Positions 25,870 to 34,327 of a stretch of 64,000 bases of DNA are shown in pieces. The translations under genes were made by a program, and so were the position numbers. The stretch is from Novosphingobium sp. SG707. Its GTDB lineage: Bacteria > Pseudomonadota > Alphaproteobacteria > Sphingomonadales > Sphingomonadaceae. Every line of letters begins with the position of its first letter. The stretch's first letter is position 1. Below the pieces are notes generated by a model that was not told the origin of the DNA, searched no databases, and saw only the letters and a list, made by a program, of their open reading frames with translations. The stretch lies in NCBI RefSeq assembly GCF_012275515.1, contig NZ_JAAZQL010000002.1, positions 248,001-312,000 of the forward strand, written 5' to 3'.

Positions 25870-27438
25870 ATGGTACAGCACAGTATTCCGCTCGAAACCG
25901 CTCCTTTGCCGCTGGACCATCTGGCGATCCGGGGCAGGGATGAGGCTCCGGCTCTCGTGCTGCGCGAAGGTGTTCTTAGCTATAAGGATTTAACAGAGCG
26001 TGTCGGTGCGATGGCGGCATGGCTGGCGTCGCGGGCGGAGCCGGGCGCGCGCATCGCCACTTGGGCGGCCAAAGGCGAACTGACTTGCCTGATGCCTCTG
26101 GCGGCGGCGCGGGCGGGGATGGTGCATGTGCCGATCAATCCGCTGCTCAAGCGGGCGCAGGTGGCGCATATTCTGGCCGACAGCGGGGCGGCGCTGCTGA
26201 TCGCCACGCCCGCGCGGCTGGCTTCGCTGGAGGCGGGCGATGCGCCTTGCCCGACCATGGGCGAGGGTGAGGCGATTGAGGAGAGCCGTGGTTTCGATCC
26301 GCTGGGGCCTTCGCAAGGCGATCCCGATGATCTGGCCGCGATCCTTTATACCAGCGGTTCGACCGGGCGGCCCAAGGGGGTGATGCTGTCCCACGCCAAT
26401 ATGTGGCTGGGGGCGCAGAGTGTGGCGGCCTATCTGGAGCTGCGCGAGGATGACCGGGCGCTCGCCGTGCTGCCTTTGAGTTTCGATTATGGGCAGAACC
26501 AGTTGCTCTCGCACTGGTATGCCGGGGCCAGCGCGGTGCCGCTCGATTATCTGATGCCGCGCGATGTGGTGAAGGCGATTGATCGCCATGATGTGACCAC
26601 GCTGGCCTGTGTCCCGCCGCTCTGGGTGCAATTGACCGAGCAGGAATGGCCCGCGCATGTGGCCGCCAAATTGCGGCGGCTGACCAACAGCGGGGGGGCG
26701 TTGACGGTCGATCTGGTGCACCGCCTGCGGGGGATATTTCCCGATGCGCGCCTGTTCGCCATGTATGGATTGACCGAGGCGTTTCGTTCGACCTTCCTCG
26801 ATCCCGCGCTGATCGACACAAATCCCACCAGCATGGGGCGCGCGATCCCCCATGCCGAAATCCTGGTGGTGCGCGATGATGGCGCCATCGCCGGGGATGA
26901 TGAGGAAGGTGAGCTGGTCCATTGCGGCCCGCTGGTGGCCAAGGGCTATTGGCAGGATGAGGCGCGCACCGCAGAGCGCTATAAGCCCGCGCCGGAAGCC
27001 AGCACCTATGGCGGCATGGCGGTGTGGAGCGGGGATCGCGTGCGGCGCGATGCGGCGGGGCTGCTCTATTTTGTGGGGCGGCGCGATGCGATGATCAAAT
27101 CCGCGGGCAACCGCATCAGCCCTCAGGAAATCGAGGACGCCGCCATCGCCACCGGATTGGCGGCCGAGGCGGTGGCGCTGGGCCTGCCCGATGATCGGCT
27201 GGGCCATGCGGTCTGTCTGGTGGTGCGCGCTGTGCCGGGCGCGCAAAACCCGGCCGAGGAATTGCCCCGAAGGTTGAAGGCCGATCTGCCCAATTTCATG
27301 CAGCCTTCGGTGATCCACTGGAAGGAGGCCATGCCCATCAGCCCCAATGGCAAATTGGACCGCACAGGATTGTATCAGGAAATGCTGGAATGGAAGATTG
27401 CCGTCGATCAGGCCACCTCGCGGGAGCGTGATGCATGA
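25870..27438 (+). CDS. AMP-forming acyl-CoA ligase, exosortase A-associated
   Basis: The 522-residue adenylating enzyme has the P-loop ILYTSGSTGRPKGVMLSHAN, the A5-type motif MYGLTEAFRS, the A7-type motif GDRVRRDAAGLLYFVGRRDAMIKSAGNRISP and the C-terminal Lys region SPNGKLDRTGLY. It would activate a carboxylic acid as an acyl-adenylate and load it on CoA or on the nearby acyl carrier protein. It overlaps the decarboxylase gene by four bases (ATGA) and is divergent from the GNAT gene. This is the ligase family that accompanies exosortase A; the acid is not known. Confidence 0.92.
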   Translation: MVQHSIPLETAPLPLDHLAIRGRDEAPALVLREGVLSYKDLTERVGAMAAWLASRAEPGARIATWAAKGELTCLMPLAAARAGMVHVPINPLLKRAQVAHILADSGAALLIATPARLASLEAGDAPCPTMGEGEAIEESRGFDPLGPSQGDPDDLAAILYTSGSTGRPKGVMLSHANMWLGAQSVAAYLELREDDRALAVLPLSFDYGQNQLLSHWYAGASAVPLDYLMPRDVVKAIDRHDVTTLACVPPLWVQLTEQEWPAHVAAKLRRLTNSGGALTVDLVHRLRGIFPDARLFAMYGLTEAFRSTFLDPALIDTNPTSMGRAIPHAEILVVRDDGAIAGDDEEGELVHCGPLVAKGYWQDEARTAERYKPAPEASTYGGMAVWSGDRVRRDAAGLLYFVGRRDAMIKSAGNRISPQEIEDAAIATGLAAEAVALGLPDDRLGHAVCLVVRAVPGAQNPAEELPRRLKADLPNFMQPSVIHWKEAMPISPNGKLDRTGLYQEMLEWKIAVDQATSRERDA

Positions 27439-28664
27439 AGCCTTTGGGGCCGATTCCGGCGGGTTTTGCCGGGCGTGACGGAGTTTTGACGATTGACGGG
27501 GCCAAGGTCACCGAACTGATCGCGCAGAGCGGGGGGGCAACGCCGCTGTTTGTCTATTCGGGCGCCATGCTGCGCGCGCGGGTGGCGGATCTCCGCGCGG
27601 CGATGCCGGACCGGCTGGCCATCCATTATGCGATGAAGGCCAATCCCTTTGCACCCCTGCTGCGGCTGATGGGCACGCTGGTGGATGGGTTCGACATTGC
27701 CAGCGGCGGCGAGTTGGGCATGGCGCTCGAGGCGGGGCTGGACCCTGAGAGGATCAGCTTTGCCGGGCCGGGCAAGCGCGACATGGAATTGCAGGCTGCA
27801 ATCATGCGCGGGGTCACGCTCAATCTGGAATCCGAAGGCGAGGCGGAGCGCGCGCTGAAGATTGCCGAGCGAATCGGCAAGACTCCAAGGCTGGCGATAC
27901 GGGTAAACCCCGATTTCGGCCTTGCGGGATCGGGCATGAAGATGGGCGGCGGGGCCAAGCCCTTTGGCGTGGATGCCGAGCGCGTGCCCGAACTGGCGCG
28001 GCTAATCGTTGCGGCAGGGGCGCAGTGGCGCGGATTTCACATCTTCGCCGGGTCGCAATCGCTCTATACCGATGCGATCATCGAGACACAGGCCCAGACC
28101 ATCAAACTGGCCGCCCGGCTGGCCGAGGAGGCGGGCGTTGGCTTGCCGCATTGCAATCTGGGTGGGGGCATGGGCATTCCCTATTTCCCCGGCGACACGC
28201 CTGTCGATGCGAAGCGTGTAGGCGAGGCATTGGCGCGCGAATTTGAACAGATGCCTGACGTTCTGGCCGAAACGCAGTTCTGCATCGAACTGGGCCGTTA
28301 TTTGGTAGGTGAGGCTGGGGTTTACTTGACCCGTATTGTCGATCGCAAGATCAGTCATGGCGAAGTCTATCTGGTGACGGATGGCGGATTGCATCACCAA
28401 CTGGCCGCCAGCGGCAATTTCGGCACGGTTGTGCGGCGCAACTATCCCGTTGCCATTGCCACGAAATTCGGCGCCGAATCGGTTGAAGAGGCCAGCGTCG
28501 TGGGCTGTCTTTGCACCCCGCTTGACCGGCTGGCCGACAAGGCGGGCTTTCCCCATGCCGATGTGGGCGATCTGGTCGCGGTGTTCTGCGCGGGCGCCTA
28601 TGGGGCCAGCGCCAGCCCTTCGGCCTTCCTCGGACAGGGCCCGGCGCGCGAGATGATGGTGTAG
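27435..28664 (+). CDS. PLP-dependent decarboxylase (fold III), exosortase A-associated
   Basis: The 409-residue protein has the alanine-racemase-like barrel of the ornithine/diaminopimelate decarboxylase family. K49 in IHYAMKANPF is the predicted PLP lysine. Further motifs are DIASGGELGMALEAG, HCNLGGGMGIPYFPGD and a C-terminal active-site Cys region VVGCLCTPLDRLAD followed by FCAGAYGAS. It probably decarboxylates an amino acid or amino-acyl intermediate in the same unknown small-molecule pathway as the ligase, with which it overlaps. The operon ends at a terminator 48 bases downstream. It is not a normal LysA by context. Confidence 0.92.
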   Translation: MKPLGPIPAGFAGRDGVLTIDGAKVTELIAQSGGATPLFVYSGAMLRARVADLRAAMPDRLAIHYAMKANPFAPLLRLMGTLVDGFDIASGGELGMALEAGLDPERISFAGPGKRDMELQAAIMRGVTLNLESEGEAERALKIAERIGKTPRLAIRVNPDFGLAGSGMKMGGGAKPFGVDAERVPELARLIVAAGAQWRGFHIFAGSQSLYTDAIIETQAQTIKLAARLAEEAGVGLPHCNLGGGMGIPYFPGDTPVDAKRVGEALAREFEQMPDVLAETQFCIELGRYLVGEAGVYLTRIVDRKISHGEVYLVTDGGLHHQLAASGNFGTVVRRNYPVAIATKFGAESVEEASVVGCLCTPLDRLADKAGFPHADVGDLVAVFCAGAYGASASPSAFLGQGPAREMMV

Positions 28665-28711
28665 GTATTGTTTCCTAGTCACGACGGCTTCGCCTTTACC
28701 AATATGGCTTT

Positions 28712-28743
28712 ACTTTGCCTGACGCGCATCGGGCAAAGTTTTG
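28712..28743 (+). terminator. Terminator after the ligase-decarboxylase operon
   Basis: ACTTTGCC (28712-28719) pairs with GGCAAAGT (28732-28739), followed directly by further T residues. It separates the two plus-strand operons of the island. Confidence 0.75.
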
Positions 28744-28770
28744 CGCAAGACGCGCCAAGACGCCGCAAGA
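28744..28770 (+). promoter_or_regulatory. Three direct repeats spaced by one helical turn upstream of the polysaccharide operon
   Basis: CGCAAGA at 28744-28750, GCCAAGA at 28754-28760 and CGCAAGA at 28764-28770 are spaced exactly 10 bases apart, so they face the same side of the helix. This suggests cooperative binding of a regulator about 200 bases before the export gene. No protein is assigned. Confidence 0.4.
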
Positions 28771-28969
28771 ATCCCGGCTGTTAAGAAGTTTCCGGCAATT
28801 GTCCCTATCTGGGACCACTATCCAAAAAGGCCGGATTTGGCCGATTGCGTGCCGCAATGGCTAACCGGATCTTTACCCTTCTTGCCCATACCGCACCTTG
28901 AACTGCCGTACCTTCCATCAGGAATGCATCCTGTTGGGCAACCGGACGGCGCCGTCGAGGAAAAGGACC

Positions 28970-29614
28970 ATGTCGAGCAAGAGTTTTGCAACGCTGCTTG
29001 GCGGAGCTGCGCTGGCCAGCGTCGCCATGGCGGGCTGCGCCGACGCTAGAACCGCCCCGCGTTTGCCCTCCGCCAACTTTGTCGCGCTTCAGGAAGGGCC
29101 GGGCGAGGATTACGTGATCGGGCCGATGGACGAACTGACCGTGTTCGTCTGGCGCAATCCTGAACTGGGCGCGCGCGTCCAGGTCCGCCCCGATGGCCGC
29201 ATCACCACGCCGCTGATTGCCGACCTGCCCGCCACGGGCAAGACGCCCAGCATGTTGGCGCAGGACATCCAGCTTCAGCTCAGTCAGTATATTCAGGACC
29301 CGCTGGTCTCGGTGATCGTCAACCGCTTTGCTGGCACGTTCTCTGAACAGATCCGCATCGTCGGCGCCACCGGGCGCCCCGCCTCGATCCCTTATCGCGC
29401 GAACATGACCATTCTGGACGCGATGATTGCGGTGGGCGGCATGAATGAATTTGCGGCCGGCAACCGTTCGAAGCTGGTTCGCTTCGACAAGGCCACCGGC
29501 AAGCAGAAGGAATTTTCGCTGCGCCTGGGCGACCTTTTCAAGAAGGGCGATTCCAAGGCCAACGTGATGCTGATGCCGGGCGATGTGATCATCATCCCCG
29601 AAAGCATCTTCTAA
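28970..29614 (+). CDS. Polysaccharide export lipoprotein (Wza-like), XrtA system
   Basis: The 214-residue protein has a lipoprotein signal (MSSKSFATLLGGAALASVAMAGC with the lipobox at VAMAGC). A poly-export domain follows (EDYVIGPMDELTVFVWRNPELGARVQVRPDG) and a SLBB-type region (IVGATGRPASIPYRANMTILDAMIAVGG). These proteins form or gate the outer-membrane channel for exopolysaccharide. AGGAAAAGGA precedes the ATG. It is the first gene of a ten-gene same-strand operon. At about 210 residues it is shorter than classical Wza (about 380) but normal for the XrtA-associated export family. Confidence 0.92.
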   Translation: MSSKSFATLLGGAALASVAMAGCADARTAPRLPSANFVALQEGPGEDYVIGPMDELTVFVWRNPELGARVQVRPDGRITTPLIADLPATGKTPSMLAQDIQLQLSQYIQDPLVSVIVNRFAGTFSEQIRIVGATGRPASIPYRANMTILDAMIAVGGMNEFAAGNRSKLVRFDKATGKQKEFSLRLGDLFKKGDSKANVMLMPGDVIIIPESIF

Positions 29615-29629
29615 GCAGGGGGCCATCCG

Positions 29630-31159
29630 ATGAATACGCTTCTGGAAGATTTCCGGGCCACGTTGCACAGTATCTGGCAACGCCGCTGGCTTGCGCTCGC
29701 TGTGGCGTGGGTGGTGTGCGTTCTGGGCTGGCTGGGCGTTTCGATGGTGCCCAACACCTATGAATCGCGCGCGCGCATCTTTGTCCAGCTCTACGATCCG
29801 CTGGCCGCGCAGGTCGGCATCAACGACACCGACCGCAAGGCCGCCATCGACAAGGTGCGCGATTCGCTGACCGGCACGCTCAATCTGGAGCGCGTGATCC
29901 GCTCGACCCGTCTGGGCGAGAACATCACCACGCGCAAGCAGATGGACGGCGCCGTGGCGGGCCTTGGCAAGGCGATCAAGATCAACGCCGATCAGGACAA
30001 TCTGTTCACGATCACCGCGCGTTCGGCCTCGATGCGCTATTCCGATGGCGAAAACGCCCGCCTGTCGCGCGATATCGTCCAGAAGCTGATCGACATTTTC
30101 CGCGAGGAAAACCAGAACGGCGGTCAGGGCGAAATGAAGCAGACGCTTCAGTTCCTCGACCAGCAGCTGGCCAACCGTCAGGGCGAGCTTCAGGCCGCCG
30201 AACAGCGCCGTCTGGCCTTTGAATCGCAGCATCCCGAACTGGCGCAGGGCGGCGTTTCGCTGATCCAGCGTCTGGAACAGAGCCGCGCCTCGATCCGTGG
30301 TCTGGACGCTGACATCGCCGCGGCGCAAAGCTCGCTGGCCGCTATCCAGGCGCAGGTCGCCAGCACGCCCCAGACCGTGGCCGTTGCCGGCCCGACCGGC
30401 GGCCTGCGTGGCCAGCTTGCTCAGGTCCAGTCGGATCTGGCGATGATGCGCGCTCGCGGGCTGACCGAAAACCATCCCGACGTGATCACCGCGCGCAACC
30501 AGATCGTCTCGCTGCGCCAGCAGATCAAGGCGGAAGGCAATTCGGGCGTCGCCTCGGGCACGCCGAACCCGGCCTACAGCTCGCTCGAATCGATCCGCGC
30601 CGAACGGCAGGCCAACCTGCAATCGCTGCAGGCCCGCCGCGCCGCTTCCGAGCAGGAAATCGCCCAGATCACCTCGCAGCAGTTCACCAACCCCGAACTG
30701 ATGCAGGAAGCCCAGAACATCAGCCGCGACTATGACGTGCTGAAGAGTCAGTATGACAAGATGCTGACCGACCGCGAAAACCTGCGCCTCAAGGGTCAGG
30801 TCGTCTCGGCCCGCGGCACGGCCAAGGTCGATGTGCTCGATCCGCCGGTTCTGCCCCGTGCGCCCACCGCGCCCAATCGTCCGCTGTTGCTGCTGATCGT
30901 TCTGGCAGGTGGCATTGTGGCCGGGATTGGCGTGGCTTTCGCCGCCGGTGAGCTTCAGTCGAGCTTCTCGACCACGAGCAAGCTGGAGCGTTCGACGGGT
31001 CTGCCGGTGCTGGGCGCCATTTCGCAGACGCTGACCGCCGAGGGCGCCGCCAGCAAGGCGCGCCGCACCCGCAACTTCTACGCTGCATCGGCGGCTCTGG
31101 GCGGTGTGTTTGCCCTGCTGCTGGCGATGGAATTCATCCAGCGCGGCACGATCGCCTGA
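29630..31159 (+). CDS. Polysaccharide chain-length determinant (Wzz/PCP type), XrtA system
   Basis: The 509-residue protein has an N-terminal Wzz region with a transmembrane segment (about 22-42, WLALAVAWVVCVLGWLGVSMV) and a long periplasmic alpha-helical part (about 140-390). C-terminal membrane segments lie near 415-440 (PLLLLIVLAGGIVAGIGVAFA) and 482-500. The motif PRAPTAPNRP just before the second membrane segment is the proline-rich signature of polysaccharide co-polymerases. It sets polymer length together with the tyrosine kinase encoded next. An AGGGGG ribosome site precedes it. Confidence 0.93.
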   Translation: MNTLLEDFRATLHSIWQRRWLALAVAWVVCVLGWLGVSMVPNTYESRARIFVQLYDPLAAQVGINDTDRKAAIDKVRDSLTGTLNLERVIRSTRLGENITTRKQMDGAVAGLGKAIKINADQDNLFTITARSASMRYSDGENARLSRDIVQKLIDIFREENQNGGQGEMKQTLQFLDQQLANRQGELQAAEQRRLAFESQHPELAQGGVSLIQRLEQSRASIRGLDADIAAAQSSLAAIQAQVASTPQTVAVAGPTGGLRGQLAQVQSDLAMMRARGLTENHPDVITARNQIVSLRQQIKAEGNSGVASGTPNPAYSSLESIRAERQANLQSLQARRAASEQEIAQITSQQFTNPELMQEAQNISRDYDVLKSQYDKMLTDRENLRLKGQVVSARGTAKVDVLDPPVLPRAPTAPNRPLLLLIVLAGGIVAGIGVAFAAGELQSSFSTTSKLERSTGLPVLGAISQTLTAEGAASKARRTRNFYAASAALGGVFALLLAMEFIQRGTIA

Positions 31160-31169
31160 GGAGGATGAC

Positions 31170-32270
31170 ATGAACGAACCTCTCAAGAATCAGGACTTTT
31201 CGCAAAAGCCGGAAGAATCGCACAGCTCGCTGATCCAGCGCGCGATGCAGGCCTTCGATCGCGGCCAGTTCGTGCCGCCTTCGGGTCCGGCCGATCTGCT
31301 GCCCCCATCGCTGACGCCGCAGGCGCCGCAAGGGATCGCCGCCGCCCAGCCGCAGGCCTATGCGCCGGTCAACCCGCAAGCGCCGGTCAATCCGCAGGCT
31401 TATGCCCCGGCACCGATCGTGGCCCCGGTCGCCCCGCCGCCGCAATATGGCGGGCAGACTTATGGCGATCCGGGCGCTCATGCCTCCCAATTTGCGCCCC
31501 AGCAGCCTGCCCATGCGCCCGCTGCTCCGGCGCAAGCCTTTCACCGCATCAACCACCAGCGCCTTGCGCTTGAAGGTTTCGCGGTGCCGGGCGGTGCGGC
31601 CAATGCGCAGGTCGAGGAATTCCGCATCGTGAAGCGCCAGCTTCTCGAACAGGTCGAAGACCTGCGCCGTCAGGGCGCCGGGGTCGAGGCTCAGGCGATC
31701 CTGGTGACTTCGGCTCTGCCCGAGGAAGGCAAGACCTTCGTGGCGATCAACCTTGCCATGTCGATCGCGGCGGAAAAGGACAGCGAAGTCGTGCTGGTCG
31801 ATCTCGACATGGCGCGCTCCTCGGTGCTCTCCACGCTGGGCCTGCCTTCGGGTCCGGGTCTGGTCGATGCGATTGCCGATCCGCGCATCGATGTGCGCGA
31901 TCTGGTGATCAAGACCGATCTGGGCGGGCTTTCGGTGCTGCCGGGCGGCCGCCCGACGGCGTCGGACTCCGAATATCTGGCCTCGGCCCGCGCCAAGGCG
32001 GTGCTGGCCCGGCTGGTCGAAGGACACCCCAACCGCGTGGTCGTGTTTGACACGCCGCCGGTTCTGGCCGCCGCCCTTGCGGTCGAGGTCGCCAAGCTGT
32101 CGGCCCAGACCGTGCTGGTGGTGAAGGCTGAAAAGACCTCGGGGAGCGCGGTGCAGGACGCCGCAGGGCTGCTCTCGGCGGGCTGTCCCAATGTGCAGGC
32201 GCTGCTCAACGGGGTGCAGTTCAGCCCCAGCGGCCGTCGCTTCGGCACCTATCACAACTATCGCGGGTAA
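31170..32270 (+). CDS. Tyrosine-protein autokinase (BY-kinase) of the XrtA polysaccharide system
   Basis: The 366-residue cytoplasmic ATPase has Walker A SALPEEGKTF (K188), Walker A' VVLVDLDMARS and Walker B VVVFDTPPVL, the three motifs of bacterial BY-kinases. Residues about 40-125 form a proline-, alanine- and glutamine-rich linker with short repeats around VNPQAPVNPQAYAP. The C-terminal tail ends GTYHNYRG with only two tyrosines, fewer than the clusters of Wzc or EpsB. It would control the chain-length protein encoded just upstream through reversible tyrosine phosphorylation. GGAGGA lies before the ATG. Confidence 0.92.
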   Translation: MNEPLKNQDFSQKPEESHSSLIQRAMQAFDRGQFVPPSGPADLLPPSLTPQAPQGIAAAQPQAYAPVNPQAPVNPQAYAPAPIVAPVAPPPQYGGQTYGDPGAHASQFAPQQPAHAPAAPAQAFHRINHQRLALEGFAVPGGAANAQVEEFRIVKRQLLEQVEDLRRQGAGVEAQAILVTSALPEEGKTFVAINLAMSIAAEKDSEVVLVDLDMARSSVLSTLGLPSGPGLVDAIADPRIDVRDLVIKTDLGGLSVLPGGRPTASDSEYLASARAKAVLARLVEGHPNRVVVFDTPPVLAAALAVEVAKLSAQTVLVVKAEKTSGSAVQDAAGLLSAGCPNVQALLNGVQFSPSGRRFGTYHNYRG

Positions 32271-32276
32271 TTGATC

Positions 32277-34307
32277 ATGCGGGCGATGCCTCATCGGATT
32301 TCTGTTCTGGCGCTGGGCGCGGTGCTTGCGGCTTTGCCGCAGGTGGCCGCCGCCCAGCCCCGCCAGACCGCCGCTCAGACCCAGGGTCTGAACGATGCGG
32401 CGATGCAGGCCATCGCCCCCAATCTTGCCGACAACACCATCCAGACCACCGACAACAGCCGCGACAATGGCGCGCAGGGCGTGGTCCAGCAGGATCAGGC
32501 GATCGGGGCCAATCCCTATACGCCCTTTTCCTATGACAATGACGTGACCTATACGCAGGCCGATGGTTTGCGCACCAGCAACACCAACCGCCGCGAAACC
32601 CCGGCCGACCGCGCGGGCCGCTATTACGGCGCGGCCTACAGCAGCGGCGATCTGGCCTCGGCGGCCTATTCGGACGACGATTACAATTCCACGCGCGGCA
32701 AGACCACGATGAAGCCGCGCCGCCTTGGCGTGTTCGATCAGGGCACGGTGGACAAGCGCCGTCTGGCGATCCGCCCCTATATCGAGGCCGCGCAGGTGGT
32801 GCAGGCCAATCTGGGTTCGCGCAGCGGCCTTGCCTATAATGACGATGTCGTCACCTATTCGACCTTGGCGGCGGGCGCCGACGCCACGATCAACGGGCGC
32901 AACAATCAGGGCGTGATTTCCGTGCGTTACGAGCGCCGCTTTACCTGGAACCGCAAGAGCAACACCGATGGCGTGACGGGCATTGCGCGTATGTCCTCCT
33001 CCATCGTCCCCAATGCGCTGCGCGTCGATTACGGCGGCTTTGCCAACCGCACTTATGTGACGGAAACCGGCGCGGCCTTTGGATCGAGCGCGGTGGGCGC
33101 GGATTCGCTGACGCAGGTTTACTCGGTCTATGCCGGGCCGACGCTGGCCACGCAAAAGGGCGATGTGGCCGTGACCGCGCATTATCATGCCGGTTACACC
33201 GCGCTCAATTCGCAGGGCAATGTGACGGCCAACGGCGTTTCGGCGGGCGTGGACCGGCTCGACCATTCGACGGTTCAGGAGGGTCGCTTTGCCATTGGCA
33301 ACCGTCCGGGCGAGGGGCTTCCCGTCGGCCTTGGCGTGGATGCGGGCGTCTATCAGGAAGACGTTTCGAACCTGACCCAGCGCGTCAGCGACAAGCACGC
33401 GCGCGCCTCGATCACCATCCCCGTGGCCGAGGACGTGTCGCTGGTGGGCGGCGCGGGCTATGAGCATGTGCGGGTTTCGGCGCGCAACGCCAAATTCGAC
33501 AGCGCGGGCAATGTGGTGGTCGACGCCAATGGCCGCTATGTCACTGATTACTCGCAGGGCCGTCAGATCGCCTTCGACACCGAAGGGCTGATCTGGGATG
33601 CGGGCGTTGTCTGGCGCCCCAGCCGCCGCACCAACATGGAATTCCATGTGGGCGAGCGTTATGGCCGTCTGGGCGGCTATGGCTTCATCAATTATCAGCC
33701 CGACGATCATTCCAGCTTCAATCTGGTGGTATATCAGGGCGTGACGGGCTTTGGCGGGGCGCTGACCAACTCGCTCTTCAACCTGCCCACGCAATTTTCC
33801 ACCGTGCGCGATGCGATCACCGGCAATCTGTCGAGCTGCGTTGCGGCAGCGACTTCGGGCAATTGCCTTGCCGGGTCGATTGGTTCGGTCAATTCCACGG
33901 TCTATCGCGGCAATGGCTTTTCGGCCGGTTATTCGTTTGACCACAGCCGCCTGCGCGGCGGTATCGGCTTTGGCTATGAGCGCCGCCAATACATCACCGC
34001 GCCCAACACCATTCTGGCCAATATCAACGGCAAGGTGGACCAGTATTACTGGGTCTCGACCTATCTGGGCTATCACGTGACGCCGCGTTCGACCTTTGGC
34101 GCCACGCTGGACGGGTATAAGTATATCAGCGGCCTCAACACCGCGCAGGGCGACATCAACGCCATTCGCGCCGTGGGCCTTTATCAGTATTACATGTCGC
34201 GCCACCTGACGGCGACCGCATCCTTGGCTCTGGACGGGATCACCCGCGAAAAGGCCGATGACCTGTGGAGCACGGCGGCCGCGCTTGGTATGCGTTACAC
34301 CTTCTGA
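32277..34307 (+). CDS. XrtA-associated outer-membrane beta-barrel protein
   Basis: The 676-residue protein has a signal peptide (about 1-28, ending VAAAQ) and many amphipathic strands rich in Tyr, Gly and Asn (for example GGIGFGYERRQYI and DQYYWVSTYLGYHVT). It ends AALGMRYTF, with the terminal aromatic residue of outer-membrane barrels. The family is found beside exosortase A and is of unknown role; it may help export or anchor the polymer. It begins seven bases after the kinase stop; ATG 32277 is followed by a second possible ATG at 32286. Confidence 0.85.
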   Translation: MRAMPHRISVLALGAVLAALPQVAAAQPRQTAAQTQGLNDAAMQAIAPNLADNTIQTTDNSRDNGAQGVVQQDQAIGANPYTPFSYDNDVTYTQADGLRTSNTNRRETPADRAGRYYGAAYSSGDLASAAYSDDDYNSTRGKTTMKPRRLGVFDQGTVDKRRLAIRPYIEAAQVVQANLGSRSGLAYNDDVVTYSTLAAGADATINGRNNQGVISVRYERRFTWNRKSNTDGVTGIARMSSSIVPNALRVDYGGFANRTYVTETGAAFGSSAVGADSLTQVYSVYAGPTLATQKGDVAVTAHYHAGYTALNSQGNVTANGVSAGVDRLDHSTVQEGRFAIGNRPGEGLPVGLGVDAGVYQEDVSNLTQRVSDKHARASITIPVAEDVSLVGGAGYEHVRVSARNAKFDSAGNVVVDANGRYVTDYSQGRQIAFDTEGLIWDAGVVWRPSRRTNMEFHVGERYGRLGGYGFINYQPDDHSSFNLVVYQGVTGFGGALTNSLFNLPTQFSTVRDAITGNLSSCVAAATSGNCLAGSIGSVNSTVYRGNGFSAGYSFDHSRLRGGIGFGYERRQYITAPNTILANINGKVDQYYWVSTYLGYHVTPRSTFGATLDGYKYISGLNTAQGDINAIRAVGLYQYYMSRHLTATASLALDGITREKADDLWSTAAALGMRYTF

Positions 34308-34327
34308 TCCCATTGGGGAGAGCAAGA

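Larger units (their letters stand above)
28665..28969. other. Intergenic control region before the polysaccharide operon
   Basis: These 305 bases hold no gene I can support. They contain the decarboxylase terminator (28712-28743), three phased CAAGA repeats (28744-28770), an inverted repeat GTCCC-TATCT-GGGAC (28801-28815) and a small palindrome ATTGC-N5-GCAAT (28844-28858). The promoter of the ten-gene polysaccharide operon must lie here, but no convincing -35/-10 or sigma-54 pair was found. Confidence 0.6.

Noticed and set aside
28820..28870. Sigma-54-type promoter before the export gene
   Set aside because: A GG and GC 10 bases apart occur (TTGGCC...GTGC), but the -12 element lacks TTGC and the match is no better than chance at this GC content.
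31134..34325. Long minus-strand open frame opposite the tyrosine kinase and beta-barrel genes
   Set aside because: Low-complexity Arg/His/Gly composition, no start signal and no family match; antisense shadow of the XrtA operon.
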